In this document: piece after piece, positions 24,203 to 32,168 of the stretch | How positions within the stretch are numbered: position 1 is the stretch's first letter | Layout: each line of letters opens with the position of its first letter | Source of the DNA: Herbaspirillum sp. | GTDB lineage: Bacteria > Pseudomonadota > Gammaproteobacteria > Burkholderiales > Burkholderiaceae_D | Length of the DNA stretch: 43,371 bases | NCBI GenBank assembly: GCA_028291765.1 | Contig: JAQGNR010000025.1 | Location: forward strand, 1-43,371 | Reading direction: 5' to 3' | Notes under the pieces: generated by a model | What the model saw: the letters and a program-made list of their open reading frames with translations, nothing else | Database searches by the model: none | Told to the model about the DNA's origin: nothing | Translations under genes and position numbers: made by a program

Positions 24203-24310
24203 GTAATCCACCGCATTGCCGCCTTCGCGCAACACGCCGGCGCCGGCTTGTGCGGCGAGATGATGAGGCGCGGTGACCATACCGCCGATGCAAGTCTTGC
24301 TATACAACAT
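24203..24310 (-). pseudogene. hpxW: 5' fragment of a gamma-glutamyltransferase-family gene (HpxW-like)
   Basis: The N-terminus GMVTAPHHLAAQAGAGVLRE and GGNAV is the start of gamma-glutamyltranspeptidase-family proteins, with a normal AGGAG before the ATG at 24310. Homology stops after GGNAVD and the frame runs into the island-edge repeat. All catalytic parts, including the autoprocessing Thr, are gone. Because HpxZ lies directly upstream (18-bp gap), the parent was probably HpxW, the oxamate amidohydrolase of the hpxWXYZ cluster. Confidence 0.75.
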
Positions 24311-24328
24311 GTGTTCTCCTGATCCTAT

Positions 24329-24733
24329 TTATGCGTTGCCGTCCATCCACGACACATGCGCCGCCACGATCCGCCAGCCTTGCGGCAAGCGCAGCCAGGT
24401 ATGGCTCTGGCGACCGACGCGCGCTTCACCGGCTTTGGTGAATTCAGTGTTGGCGGTGGCGTAGTCGCGGCCATACGTGGTGATCACGGTCCGGCGCAAG
24501 TCGCGTGCCAGATTTTTTGGCGAGCGACTGTTGCGGAAGGCCTGAATGGTATCGTAACCGATCAGGTTTTCCGTCGCTCCGTAGCGCAAGGTGTGGGGAC
24601 TATTCCAGAACAGCTCGTCAAGAATCGCCACGTCGTTGTTGATCAGCGCATATTCGTAGCGTTCGAAGGCGACGGTGACTTCGGCCGCCACGTCGGGCAA
24701 GTTGATGTCGTGTTCCATAGTGATGTGTTCCAT
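24329..24733 (-). CDS. hpxZ: HpxZ-like oxalurate catabolism protein (AtzH/SnoaL-like fold)
   Basis: A 134-residue protein of the NTF2-like DUF3225 group. Typical blocks are [54 protein letters not shown] and [20 protein letters not shown]. In Klebsiella the hpxZ gene belongs to the oxalurate/oxamate branch of purine breakdown; the protein's exact activity is not settled. AAGGA lies close to the ATG at 24733. It follows the triple-fusion transporter gene by nine bases and precedes the truncated hpxW-like gene, so it is the last intact member of its operon. Confidence 0.85.
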   Translation of the reverse strand: MEHITMEHDINLPDVAAEVTVAFERYEYALINNDVAILDELFWNSPHTLRYGATENLIGYDTIQAFRNSRSPKNLARDLRRTVITTYGRDYATANTEFTKAGEARVGRQSHTWLRLPQGWRIVAAHVSWMDGNA

Positions 24734-24742
24734 ATATCCTTT

Positions 24743-27337
24743 TCAGTGTCCGCCCAGATAGGCTTTGACCAGCGCATCATTGGCGGCGATCTCGGCAGCA
24801 GTACCTTCCGCCACCACGCGGCCGCCTTCGATCACGTAAGCACGATCCGCCAGGGCCAGCGCCAATGCCGCCATTTGGTCCACCAGCAAGATGGTCATGT
24901 CTTCGTCGCGCAAGCCGTCGAGCGCGGCAAATAGTTCGGCGATCACTTTCGGCGCGAGGCCGAGCGATGGTTCGTCCAGCAGCAGGATGCGCGGACGCGA
25001 CATCAGGCCGCGCGCCACCGCCAGCATCTGCTGCTCGCCGCCCGACAGCAAGCCAGCACGATGATACAGGCGCTCGCGCAAACGTGGAAAGCGCGTGAGC
25101 ATTTCCTCGACGCGGCTGTCCATGTCCTGCGGATACAGGAAGGCGCCAAGGCGAATATTGTCCAGTACGCTCATTTCAGGAAAGACCTGGCGCCCTTCCG
25201 GCACCAGCACCACGCCATGCTTGACGATCTCTTCCGCGCGCAAATGCATCAGGTTGACGCCGCCGACGTGGATGCCGCCGCGCACCGGGCGATGCAGACC
25301 GGACAGTGCGCGCATCAACGTCGACTTGCCCGCACCGTTGGCGCCGAGCAGCGCCACCATCTCGCCCTGCTTCACCTGCAGGTTGATGCCGTGCAGGACG
25401 GGTTCGGCGCCATAGCCGGTGATCAGTTCGCCGACGCCGAGCAGTTCCTTCCCAGAGCGGCCGCCGCGGATTTTCGCTTCGGCCTGCATGGCTTCGCCGA
25501 GATAGGCCTGGCGTACCGCCGGGTTGTCCTGAATCTCTTGTGGCGTTCCCAGCGCCAGACGCTGGCCGGCGTCGAGCACGACGATGCGGTGCGAAATATC
25601 CATGACGAGCGACATGTCATGTTCCACCAGCACCACGCTGATGCCGGCAGCAGCGATGCGTTGCAGCAGGCGCGCCAGTTTTTCCTTGTCTTCACGCGAC
25701 AGACCGGCTGCCGGTTCATCGAGCAGCAAGACATCAGGATCGGTCGCCAGTGCGCGCGCGATCTCCACCAGACGGCGATCGACGTGCGCCAGATCGGCGG
25801 AAGGAATGTCGACGGCGCCTTCATAACCGCAATACGCCAGCAATTGGCGGCTGCGTTCACGAATGGCGGCAGCGCTGAAACGGCTGGCGTTCAGCAAGCC
25901 GCCAAGCTTGCCCTTGCCCAATGCCAGCGCGACGTTGTCTTCTACCGTCAGCGTGCCGAACAGTTGCGACGTCTGATAGGTACGCGCAATGCCATGCCGC
26001 GCAATGCGGAAGGCAGGCAAATCGGCTAGCCTCAACCCTTGCAGCGAAAATTCGCCCAGCGAGGGTTTATAGAATCCGCTCAGCATGTTCAGTGCCGTCG
26101 TCTTGCCTGCGCCGTTAGGACCGATCAGGCTGGTGATTGCCGAAGCAGGTACATCGAAACTCAGATCGCCGACGGCGCGCACGCCGCCGAAGATCATGGT
26201 CAAGCCATCCGCGCGTAAGGTGTGGCGGTCGCGCTGCACCAACACCGGTGCATGCGATACATCGTCAAACGATGGCGTGATGATGTTATTGGCGGCTTTC
26301 GTCTTCCTGCCCATTTTCTGCGCAAGCTGGCGCAGCATGCCGATCACCCCATCCGGTGCGATCCACAACACCAGCAACAGCAAGCCACCAAAAAATAACA
26401 AACGATAATCTTCCAGACTGGACAGCAATTCCGGCAACACGCAGACAATGACGGCGCCGATCAGCGGCCCCATCGTTGCCCCTGCGCCGCCGACTACGAC
26501 CACCAGCACGAACAGAATCGATTGCATGAAGTCGAAGGTGTCCGGCGTGACGAAGGTCGACAGCGGCGCAAACAAGCCGCCCGCCAAACCGGCCAGCATC
26601 GCCGACACCGCAAAGGCCACGGTCTTGATTACCAGCGGATTGAGGCCGATCGATTCGGACGCGGTCTCGCTATCCTTGACGGCGCGCATCGCAGCGCCCC
26701 AGGTGCCGCGCGACAGCCAGCAGAATGCGGCGAGCAACACGGCGGCGCTGCAGATCGCCAGCAAGGCAATCCCGCGCTCGCCTGGTACGATGCCGCCGAA
26801 TCCCGGCGTGGGGATGCTCATGATGCCGTTCTGGCCGCCGGTGAGATCGCGCATTTCAATGATGGCGTGCTGCACGATGAAGCTGAACGCAATCGTGATC
26901 ATCGCCAGATACGGTCCTTTGACGCGCAAGGCCGGCAGCGCCAGCAAAGTGCCGAACGCGCCAGCCACCAGCGCCGCCAGCGGCCACGCCAGCCAGAAGC
27001 TGACGCCGAATTTTGTCGTCAAAATCGCCACGGTATAGGCGCCGATGGCATAGAAGCCAATGTGCCCGAACGACACCTGCCCGGTCAGGCCGAGCAAGAC
27101 ATTCAGACCGATGCCGACCATCGTCATCAAGGCAATACTGGTCAGGACAAAAACGTAGTAGCTATTGACGGTCAGCGCCAGGCAACACACGGCGACGAAC
27201 GCCACCAGGGCTGCCGACAATTGCAAAGGTGTCGCCAGATCCAGCAGACGGTGCGGAGCAGGTGTAATACCCCATCCTGCATCCGCTACTTTTTTTGCCA
27301 CGGCCACGGCCACGGCCGGAGAAGGAGGAGTCCTCAT
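24743..27337 (-). CDS. Fused LivM permease-LivG ATPase-LivF ATPase of a HAAT-family importer
   Basis: An 864-residue polypeptide joining three usually separate subunits of a branched-chain amino acid/amide-type importer. Residues about 30-345 are LivM (NVLLGLTGQVSFGHIGFYAI, VVVVGGAGATMGPLIGA). Residues about 370-620 are LivG, with Walker A GPNGAGKTT (406-414) and LLLDEPAAGL. Residues about 635-864 are LivF (LLGANGAGKST, LLSGGEQQMLAVARGL, ILLLDEPSLGL). The LivG signature is atypical (LAHVDRRLVEIARAL), lacking the usual central Gly. A short AVAVAVA repeat marks the N-terminus. The start overlaps livH as ATGA. Context with HpxZ and an amidase suggests a ureide or amide substrate. Confidence 0.9.
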   Translation of the reverse strand: MRTPPSPAVAVAVAKKVADAGWGITPAPHRLLDLATPLQLSAALVAFVAVCCLALTVNSYYVFVLTSIALMTMVGIGLNVLLGLTGQVSFGHIGFYAIGAYTVAILTTKFGVSFWLAWPLAALVAGAFGTLLALPALRVKGPYLAMITIAFSFIVQHAIIEMRDLTGGQNGIMSIPTPGFGGIVPGERGIALLAICSAAVLLAAFCWLSRGTWGAAMRAVKDSETASESIGLNPLVIKTVAFAVSAMLAGLAGGLFAPLSTFVTPDTFDFMQSILFVLVVVVGGAGATMGPLIGAVIVCVLPELLSSLEDYRLLFFGGLLLLVLWIAPDGVIGMLRQLAQKMGRKTKAANNIITPSFDDVSHAPVLVQRDRHTLRADGLTMIFGGVRAVGDLSFDVPASAITSLIGPNGAGKTTALNMLSGFYKPSLGEFSLQGLRLADLPAFRIARHGIARTYQTSQLFGTLTVEDNVALALGKGKLGGLLNASRFSAAAIRERSRQLLAYCGYEGAVDIPSADLAHVDRRLVEIARALATDPDVLLLDEPAAGLSREDKEKLARLLQRIAAAGISVVLVEHDMSLVMDISHRIVVLDAGQRLALGTPQEIQDNPAVRQAYLGEAMQAEAKIRGGRSGKELLGVGELITGYGAEPVLHGINLQVKQGEMVALLGANGAGKSTLMRALSGLHRPVRGGIHVGGVNLMHLRAEEIVKHGVVLVPEGRQVFPEMSVLDNIRLGAFLYPQDMDSRVEEMLTRFPRLRERLYHRAGLLSGGEQQMLAVARGLMSRPRILLLDEPSLGLAPKVIAELFAALDGLRDEDMTILLVDQMAALALALADRAYVIEGGRVVAEGTAAEIAANDALVKAYLGGH

Positions 27338-28212
27338 ACTTTTTTCACCTGTGCGCGGCCGAACAGGCCATTCGGACGAATTGCCAGCACCACGATCACC
27401 AGTGCGAACGTAATGATTTGTGTGTAACCGGATCCGAGCGTAGCGGTGATCAATGCTTCGGCGATACCGAACAGCAGACCCGCGATCATCACGCCCCAGG
27501 CGCTGGTGATGCCGCCGAGGATGGCGACGGCGAAAGCCTTCAAACCGAACAAGGTACCCATATCGGCATTGACATTGAACAGCGGCGCAATCAGCACGCC
27601 GGCGATGCCCGCCAGCAGCGTCGACAAAGCGAACGCCACGGCAATGGCGCGCACGATGGGAATGCCCATCAATCGTGCGGCGTCGCGATTCTGTACGACG
27701 GCCAGCATGGCGATGCCCCAGCGCGTGTGGCGCGAAATACGATGCAGCACTGCCGCCAGCAACAAGCCGACGACAGGAATCAATAATTGCAGCGGATACA
27801 CGCCCAGACTGACGCCGCCGACTTCAATCGACGACAAGGCCAGCGGCGATGGCAGGCTGCGAGGCTCTTTGCCGAAGGTGTGCATAACGACGTTGTCCAG
27901 TACGATGCCGAGCGCGACGGTCGACATAAGCCAGGCGTTGGAGCCGCGATTGGCGAAAGGGCGCACGGCAAGTATTTCGACCACCAGGCCGTACAGCGCG
28001 CACAAGGCCAGCGCCAGCACGATCGCCGCCCACATCGGCCAGCCCAGCGTCTGCGAAAACGTAAAGCACAAGACCGCGCCCAGCATCATGGAACTGCCCT
28101 GCGCAAAATTGACCGTGCCCGAAACCGCATAGGTAATATAAAAACCCAGCGCCATCAGGCCATACATACTGCCTAGTCCCAGACCACTGATCAGTGCCGA
28201 CAACAGCAACAT
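27334..28212 (-). CDS. HAAT-family ABC transporter permease (LivH-like)
   Basis: A 292-residue inner-membrane permease with about eight hydrophobic segments. Family blocks are GLGSMYGLMALGFYITYAVS, GTVNFAQGSSMMLGAV, the cytoplasmic loop AMLAVVQNRDAARLMGIPI and VAILGGITSAWGVMIAGLLF. AGGAGAGAACAAA-type sequence precedes the ATG at 28212. Its last bases overlap the fused LivMGF gene, so stoichiometry is coupled. It pairs with the LivM domain of that fusion to form the translocation path. Confidence 0.9.
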   Translation of the reverse strand: MLLLSALISGLGLGSMYGLMALGFYITYAVSGTVNFAQGSSMMLGAVLCFTFSQTLGWPMWAAIVLALALCALYGLVVEILAVRPFANRGSNAWLMSTVALGIVLDNVVMHTFGKEPRSLPSPLALSSIEVGGVSLGVYPLQLLIPVVGLLLAAVLHRISRHTRWGIAMLAVVQNRDAARLMGIPIVRAIAVAFALSTLLAGIAGVLIAPLFNVNADMGTLFGLKAFAVAILGGITSAWGVMIAGLLFGIAEALITATLGSGYTQIITFALVIVVLAIRPNGLFGRAQVKKV

Positions 28213-28246
28213 TTTGTTCTCTCCTGATATTTTCTGTAATGCTTAT

Positions 28247-28281
28247 GCGCGCTGGCCGGATGCAACGATCCGGGCAACGCG
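28247..28281 (-). promoter_or_regulatory. Stem-loop between the binding-protein gene and livH
   Basis: GCGCGCTGGCCGGAT (28247-28261) pairs imperfectly with ATCCGGGCAACGCGC (28267-28281) around a short loop. No T run follows on the minus strand. Such intergenic hairpins in binding-protein operons often stabilise the upstream mRNA and reduce read-through; that role is inferred. Confidence 0.5.
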
Positions 28282-28314
28282 CACTTGCTACTTCAATTGC
28301 TGCGTCAGTGAGGT

Positions 28315-29511
28315 TTATTGTGTCATGCCAACCGGCAGAATGCGGTTGTCGATGAAATGCGCCCAGACATAGTCGTCGTCACGCAGCGCGTCATGCACGG
28401 TTGGCGAGAATGGTTTGACGTAAGTCTTGATCAAGCCTTCGTAACGGTCGATCTTGTAGAAGCCTTCGCGGATCGCATCGCCGTTGGTAGAGCCGGCCGC
28501 GGCAATCGCCAGCGCCGCCAGTTGCATACCGTCGTAAGCATTGGCCACGCCGACGGCCGGTGTGATGTCATCCGGTCCCTTGATGTTCGGATACTTGGCC
28601 TCCAGCTCCTTGACCACTTTTTCACCTACCGGCGACAGCTTGCCGAAGAAGCTGAAGGTCTGGACGAAGTGGACGTTCTTGGCGTTCGGTCCGGCCAGTT
28701 CAGTAAAGCGTCCGCCTGCCGGGCCCCAGTGCGATACCACCGGCACCTTCCAGCCCATGCGGTCAAGCGACTTCACAACCTGTGCCGACGGGCCGACGTT
28801 ACCGACCAGGAACAAGGTATCGGCGTCGGCTGCTTTCAGACGTGTCAGTTGCGGCACGATGTCAACATCGCTGGCTTCGAACTTCTCGATACCGGCCGGC
28901 TTCATGGACTTCGCCGTCAGCGCGGCAACGATACCCTTCTCGTTGGATTCCCCCCATGGATTGTTGACCAGAATCAGGCCGGCCTTGGTGGTCTTGAAGG
29001 TCTTTTGCGCATAGCTCAGCATGGCTTTGTCGACCAGTTCATCCACCGCCGACACGCGGAAGGCGTAGTTCGGATTGGCACCGTTCTTGGTGACGCCGGT
29101 GCCGGCTGCCCATGGGCTCATGAACGGCATTTTTTCCGCATTGATGATAGGCACGATCGCCATCGACACCGGTGTGTCGAGGCCACCGAAGATCACCGCC
29201 ACTTTTTCCTTGAAGATCAGTTCGCGCGCAGCGATCACGCCCTTGGTCGGATTGCCTTCATCATCGCGGCGCACCAGTTCCAGCTTGCGGCCGCCGAGCA
29301 GGCCGCCCTTGGCATTGATCTCGTCGATGGCTACGGACAGGCCACGTGTGATTGCTTCGCCGGATTGCGCCGACTGGCCGGACAAGGCCGTGACCAGGCC
29401 GATCTTGATGTTGTCGGCGCCCATGGCCAGCGGCGACAAGGTGGTTGCTGCCAGAACTGCCATAGCGGCGATAGAGCGGGTAATTACGGTGCGACGGTTG
29501 AAACGAATCAT
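28315..29511 (-). CDS. HAAT-family ABC transporter substrate-binding protein
   Basis: A 398-residue periplasmic binding protein. The signal peptide spans MIRFNRRTVITRSIAAMAVL to a cleavage near LAMGAD. The mature protein has the LivK-type opening IKIGLVTALSGQSAQSGEAI, then ARELIFKEKVAVIFGG and NPWGESNEKGIVAAL. Ligand is not readable; residues that read the alpha-amino group in true LivK are not clear here, and the genomic context (HpxZ, HpxW-like, amidase) argues for an amide or ureide. It is first of the minus-strand operon and divergent from the deacetylase-family gene. Confidence 0.88.
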   Translation of the reverse strand: MIRFNRRTVITRSIAAMAVLAATTLSPLAMGADNIKIGLVTALSGQSAQSGEAITRGLSVAIDEINAKGGLLGGRKLELVRRDDEGNPTKGVIAARELIFKEKVAVIFGGLDTPVSMAIVPIINAEKMPFMSPWAAGTGVTKNGANPNYAFRVSAVDELVDKAMLSYAQKTFKTTKAGLILVNNPWGESNEKGIVAALTAKSMKPAGIEKFEASDVDIVPQLTRLKAADADTLFLVGNVGPSAQVVKSLDRMGWKVPVVSHWGPAGGRFTELAGPNAKNVHFVQTFSFFGKLSPVGEKVVKELEAKYPNIKGPDDITPAVGVANAYDGMQLAALAIAAAGSTNGDAIREGFYKIDRYEGLIKTYVKPFSPTVHDALRDDDYVWAHFIDNRILPVGMTQ

Positions 29512-29680
29512 GGTGGCTCTCCCGGATCTTGATTAATGAGATGGTTGGTTTTGCGTGCTTCCCGGCATGACTTATGCAAGGGCTATGCCAACTGCCACAA
29601 TAAAGTTTAGTTTTTGCCGACAATATTTACTTAGTATTAGTAGCAATAACTTAACTGTATTGATGCAGATATTAATAAAA

Positions 29681-29694
29681 TATTGAATTCAATA
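29681..29694. promoter_or_regulatory. 14-bp perfect palindrome in the divergent promoter region
   Basis: TATTGAATTCAATA is perfectly palindromic and lies in the AT-rich 215-bp gap between the binding-protein gene and the deacetylase-family gene. It is placed to control both directions. The nearby GntR/FCD regulator (31060-31899) is a candidate ligand, though its own leader carries a different palindrome. Confidence 0.45.
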
Positions 29695-29726
29695 ATGCAC
29701 GGATAATGTGCGGAAAGTGGAAAGAG

Positions 29727-30728
29727 ATGAATGAAATGATGCACAGCGAGATGTCCGGCGCACCATTATCGATCGGCGCAGCAGGCAGTGCAGGCTCAGG
29801 TCGGCTAGGCGCCTTGCCGGTTCACGGACGCTTCGGCTATTCAGCGATTACCCAGCGTCCGCATTACTGCTGGCCCAACGGCGCCGGGCTGGCCGTCTAT
29901 CTCGGCTTCAATATCGAACACTTTGCTTTCGGCGAAGGTCTGGGCGCGCGCCTCGGCCCGGCTTGCCCGGAACCCGACGTGCTCAACTACGCCTGGCGCG
30001 AATACGGCAACCGCGTCGGCGCCTGGCGCTGCCTGGAACTGTTCGACAGCCTGGGCTTGCCGGCCGGCGTGCTGGCCAACACGGCACTCTACGATCACTG
30101 CCCCGAGCTGATCGCCGCCTGCGTCGCGCGCGGCGACGAACTAATCGGTCACGGCCACACCAACGCCCATCAGCAAGGCTCGCTAGACGAAGCCACCGAA
30201 CTGGCGCTGCTGCAGCATTGCCGCGAACGCATGCAACAACATAGCGGCCAGGCGCCGACCGGCTGGTTGTCGCCGTGGATTTCGGAAAGCCTCGCCACGC
30301 CGGATCTGCTGCTGGAAAGCGGCTATCGCTACAACCTCAACTGGAGCCACGACGACCAGCCGACGCGCATGAAGACGCGCAGCGGCGAGACCTTGTGGTC
30401 GATTCCCTATCCGCAGGAAGTCAACGACATCCCGATGATCGTGGCGCGCCAGATGGACGGCAAAGACTTCGCTCAGCTCATCATCGACAACTTCGATGAA
30501 ATGCGCGATCAGTCGCGCAAGCAACCGCTGGTGATGGGCATCGCCCTGCATCCTTATCTGGTCGGCCAGCCCTACCGCCTGCGCCATCTGCGCCGCGCGC
30601 TGGAACACATTGCGCAAGCACGCGACAAGGGCGATGTGTGGTTCACCACGCCGGGTGCGATTTGCGAGCATGTCGACGGACTGGAAATCCTGAAATCGGA
30701 GCCGGCCGTGTCGCTGGTGCAGGGGTGA
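29727..30728 (+). CDS. Polysaccharide deacetylase-family hydrolase (PuuE-like group)
   Basis: A 333-residue carbohydrate-esterase-4 fold protein. Visible blocks: GRFGYSAITQRPHYCWPNGA, VYLGFNIEHFAFGEGLGA, PDVLNYAWREYGNRVGAWR, the His motif GHGHTNAHQ and the late VMGIALHPYLVGQPYRLRHL. Members such as PuuE hydrolyse cyclic amides (allantoin) rather than sugars, which suits the hpx-like surroundings; the substrate is not determined. The start is one of several in-frame ATGs (29706, 29727, 29736); AAAGAG favours the later ones. It is followed four bases later by the ATG of a collapsed amidase gene. Confidence 0.82.
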   Translation: MNEMMHSEMSGAPLSIGAAGSAGSGRLGALPVHGRFGYSAITQRPHYCWPNGAGLAVYLGFNIEHFAFGEGLGARLGPACPEPDVLNYAWREYGNRVGAWRCLELFDSLGLPAGVLANTALYDHCPELIAACVARGDELIGHGHTNAHQQGSLDEATELALLQHCRERMQQHSGQAPTGWLSPWISESLATPDLLLESGYRYNLNWSHDDQPTRMKTRSGETLWSIPYPQEVNDIPMIVARQMDGKDFAQLIIDNFDEMRDQSRKQPLVMGIALHPYLVGQPYRLRHLRRALEHIAQARDKGDVWFTTPGAICEHVDGLEILKSEPAVSLVQG

Positions 30729-30732
30729 TCGC

Positions 30733-30956
30733 ATGAATGCACCTGGCACAACAAATCAGGCTCATGAAGATTACGCCCGCGCCTGGGTGCCGCACGGACG
30801 CTTCGTCGTCGCCGGCCGTCCGGCCGGCCGCAAGTGAGCCTGCCGTTCGCTACAGACGCGGGACTGCCGATCGGCGTATCATTGCTCGGCCCGGCCGGCA
30901 GCGATCTGGCCTTGATACGGCTGGCGACAGCCTTGTGGAAGCGATTGCAGCCTTGA
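30733..30956 (+). pseudogene. Amidase-signature family gene with large internal deletion
   Basis: The first ~33 codons (YARAWVPHGRFVVAGRP) match the N-terminal end of AtzE/HpxY-like amidases. After GGCCGTCCGGCCGGCCGCAA the frame shifts and the final ~45 codons read VSLPFATDAGLPIGVSLLG and LALIRLATALWKRLQP, the standard amidase C-terminus. The roughly 1.2 kb between, with the Ser-Ser-Lys triad, is missing. The junction lies in short CCGGCC repeats, suggesting slippage or microhomology deletion. Confidence 0.8.
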
Positions 30957-31032
30957 TACGTTGAGATTGCAACCTCGGACATTGCGGCATCAAGCTCAAG
31001 GTATAAAGAAACATGTGCGATACCCTTGCAGA

Positions 31033-31049
31033 AAATTTGTATCAAATTT
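31033..31049. promoter_or_regulatory. Putative autoregulatory operator of the GntR gene
   Basis: AAATTTGTATCAAATTT is a perfect 7-3-7 inverted repeat ending 10 bp before the ATG at 31060. Its TTTGTATCAAA core resembles FCD-type GntR sites. At this position it would cover the ribosome binding region or a start-proximal promoter, consistent with autorepression. Confidence 0.5.
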
Positions 31050-31059
31050 GCAGAAAACG

Positions 31060-31899
31060 ATGAACGATATTTCTCTTCGCGGCACCGGCAAGAAAACTGC
31101 CGGCAAGCCGAAACCGGCGATTTCAACGGCAGCTCGTACCGGCCGCCCCAAGGTGCGCCACGATGCGCTGGTGGATGCATCAACCTCGGCCTCCACCTCC
31201 ACCTCCACCTCCACCAATGGCGAGGCCGGCGGCGACGACATCATCCAGCGGATTTATCAGACCGTCTTCGCCAGCGTGATGAGCCAGCGCCTGACGCCCG
31301 GCACCAAACTGCCGGAAGCTGCTCTGTGCGAACTGTTCGGCGTCGGCCGCACTGTGGTGCAGAAAGTGCTGCAGAAGCTGGCGCACGAACATATCGTCGA
31401 ACTGCGCCCGAACCGAGGCGCCATCGTCGCCATGCCGACGCCGGAAGAAACCCGCGAGATTTTCGAAGCGCGCCGCTCGCTGGAATCCTCCGTGCTGGCG
31501 TTAGCCGTCAAGAAGGCCACCAAGGCCGACCTCAGCAAACTGCGCCGCCAGCTCAAGGAAGAACACGCCGCCATGCACAACTACGCCCAGACCGACTGGT
31601 CGCGTCTGGCGTCGGCTTTCCACCTGCGCGTAGCGGAGTTGTCTCGCAACCCTATCCTGCAACGCTACCTGAGCGAACTGATCTCGCGCGGCTCGCTGAT
31701 CGTGGCGCTGCATGAGCCGTCCGGTTATGCCGCCTGCGAACATGACGAACACACCAGCATCGTCGACTTCATCGAAAAAGGCGATGCCGCCGGCGCCATT
31801 GCAGCGATGGAAGAACATCTGCTGGTGCTGGAACAGCGTATCCATCTGGTCAGCGAAAAATCAGCCAACAGCCTGGCGCGCATGCTGGGAATGGAATAG
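31060..31899 (+). CDS. GntR-family transcriptional regulator, FCD subfamily
   Basis: A 279-residue regulator. An unusual ~60-residue N-terminal extension rich in Lys, Ser and Thr (GKKTAGKPKPAISTAARTGR, then SASTSTSTSTN) precedes the winged HTH (IYQTVFASVMSQRLTPGTKL, CELFGVGRTVVQKVLQKLA, RPNRGAIVAMPTPEE). The C-terminal FCD domain shows ARRSLESSVLALAVKKA, AFHLRVAELSRN and HDEHTSIVDFIEKGD. ATG 31060 is chosen; the frame is open to 30961, but that would cross the operator-like palindrome. It stands at the end of the ureide/amide locus and probably regulates it. Confidence 0.87.
   Translation: MNDISLRGTGKKTAGKPKPAISTAARTGRPKVRHDALVDASTSASTSTSTSTNGEAGGDDIIQRIYQTVFASVMSQRLTPGTKLPEAALCELFGVGRTVVQKVLQKLAHEHIVELRPNRGAIVAMPTPEETREIFEARRSLESSVLALAVKKATKADLSKLRRQLKEEHAAMHNYAQTDWSRLASAFHLRVAELSRNPILQRYLSELISRGSLIVALHEPSGYAACEHDEHTSIVDFIEKGDAAGAIAAMEEHLLVLEQRIHLVSEKSANSLARMLGME
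31192..31215 (+). repeat. Hexanucleotide repeat (TCCACC)x4 inside the GntR gene
   Basis: Four exact TCCACC units encode a Ser-Thr repeat in the linker before the DNA-binding domain. Being a multiple of three, copy-number change would lengthen or shorten the linker without a frameshift. Confidence 0.8.
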
Positions 31900-32168
31900 A
31901 AACCAAGCAGTGAATAAAAAAGGCCCAGTGACGATTTTTTATCGTACCCCTTGACCGCCACCCCAATGGCAAATGCTTGATTTTCTTCCCATATATGTTG
32001 AGCAGTCTTAGCTGCAGAAATGTGTCGGATTTCTTTACGGTTCCTAGTCTATTCGGCCTCCTGTAATTCGCGGCTGTCCATAACATGCTGATTAGAATAA
32101 GTAAAAAATGACGGCACGATATATGCGTACGGAGATAGCTAGTCATCTGCAAAGAACCGGGGATTAGA

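Noticed and set aside
25061-27427. Long plus-strand open frames opposite the LivMGF fusion
   Set aside because: His/Arg/Gln-rich shadow translations with no motif; the opposite strand is clearly coding.
28318-29532. 404-codon plus-strand open frame opposite the substrate-binding protein gene
   Set aside because: Composition is that of a shadow frame in GC-rich sequence; the minus-strand gene has signal peptide, family motifs and operon context.
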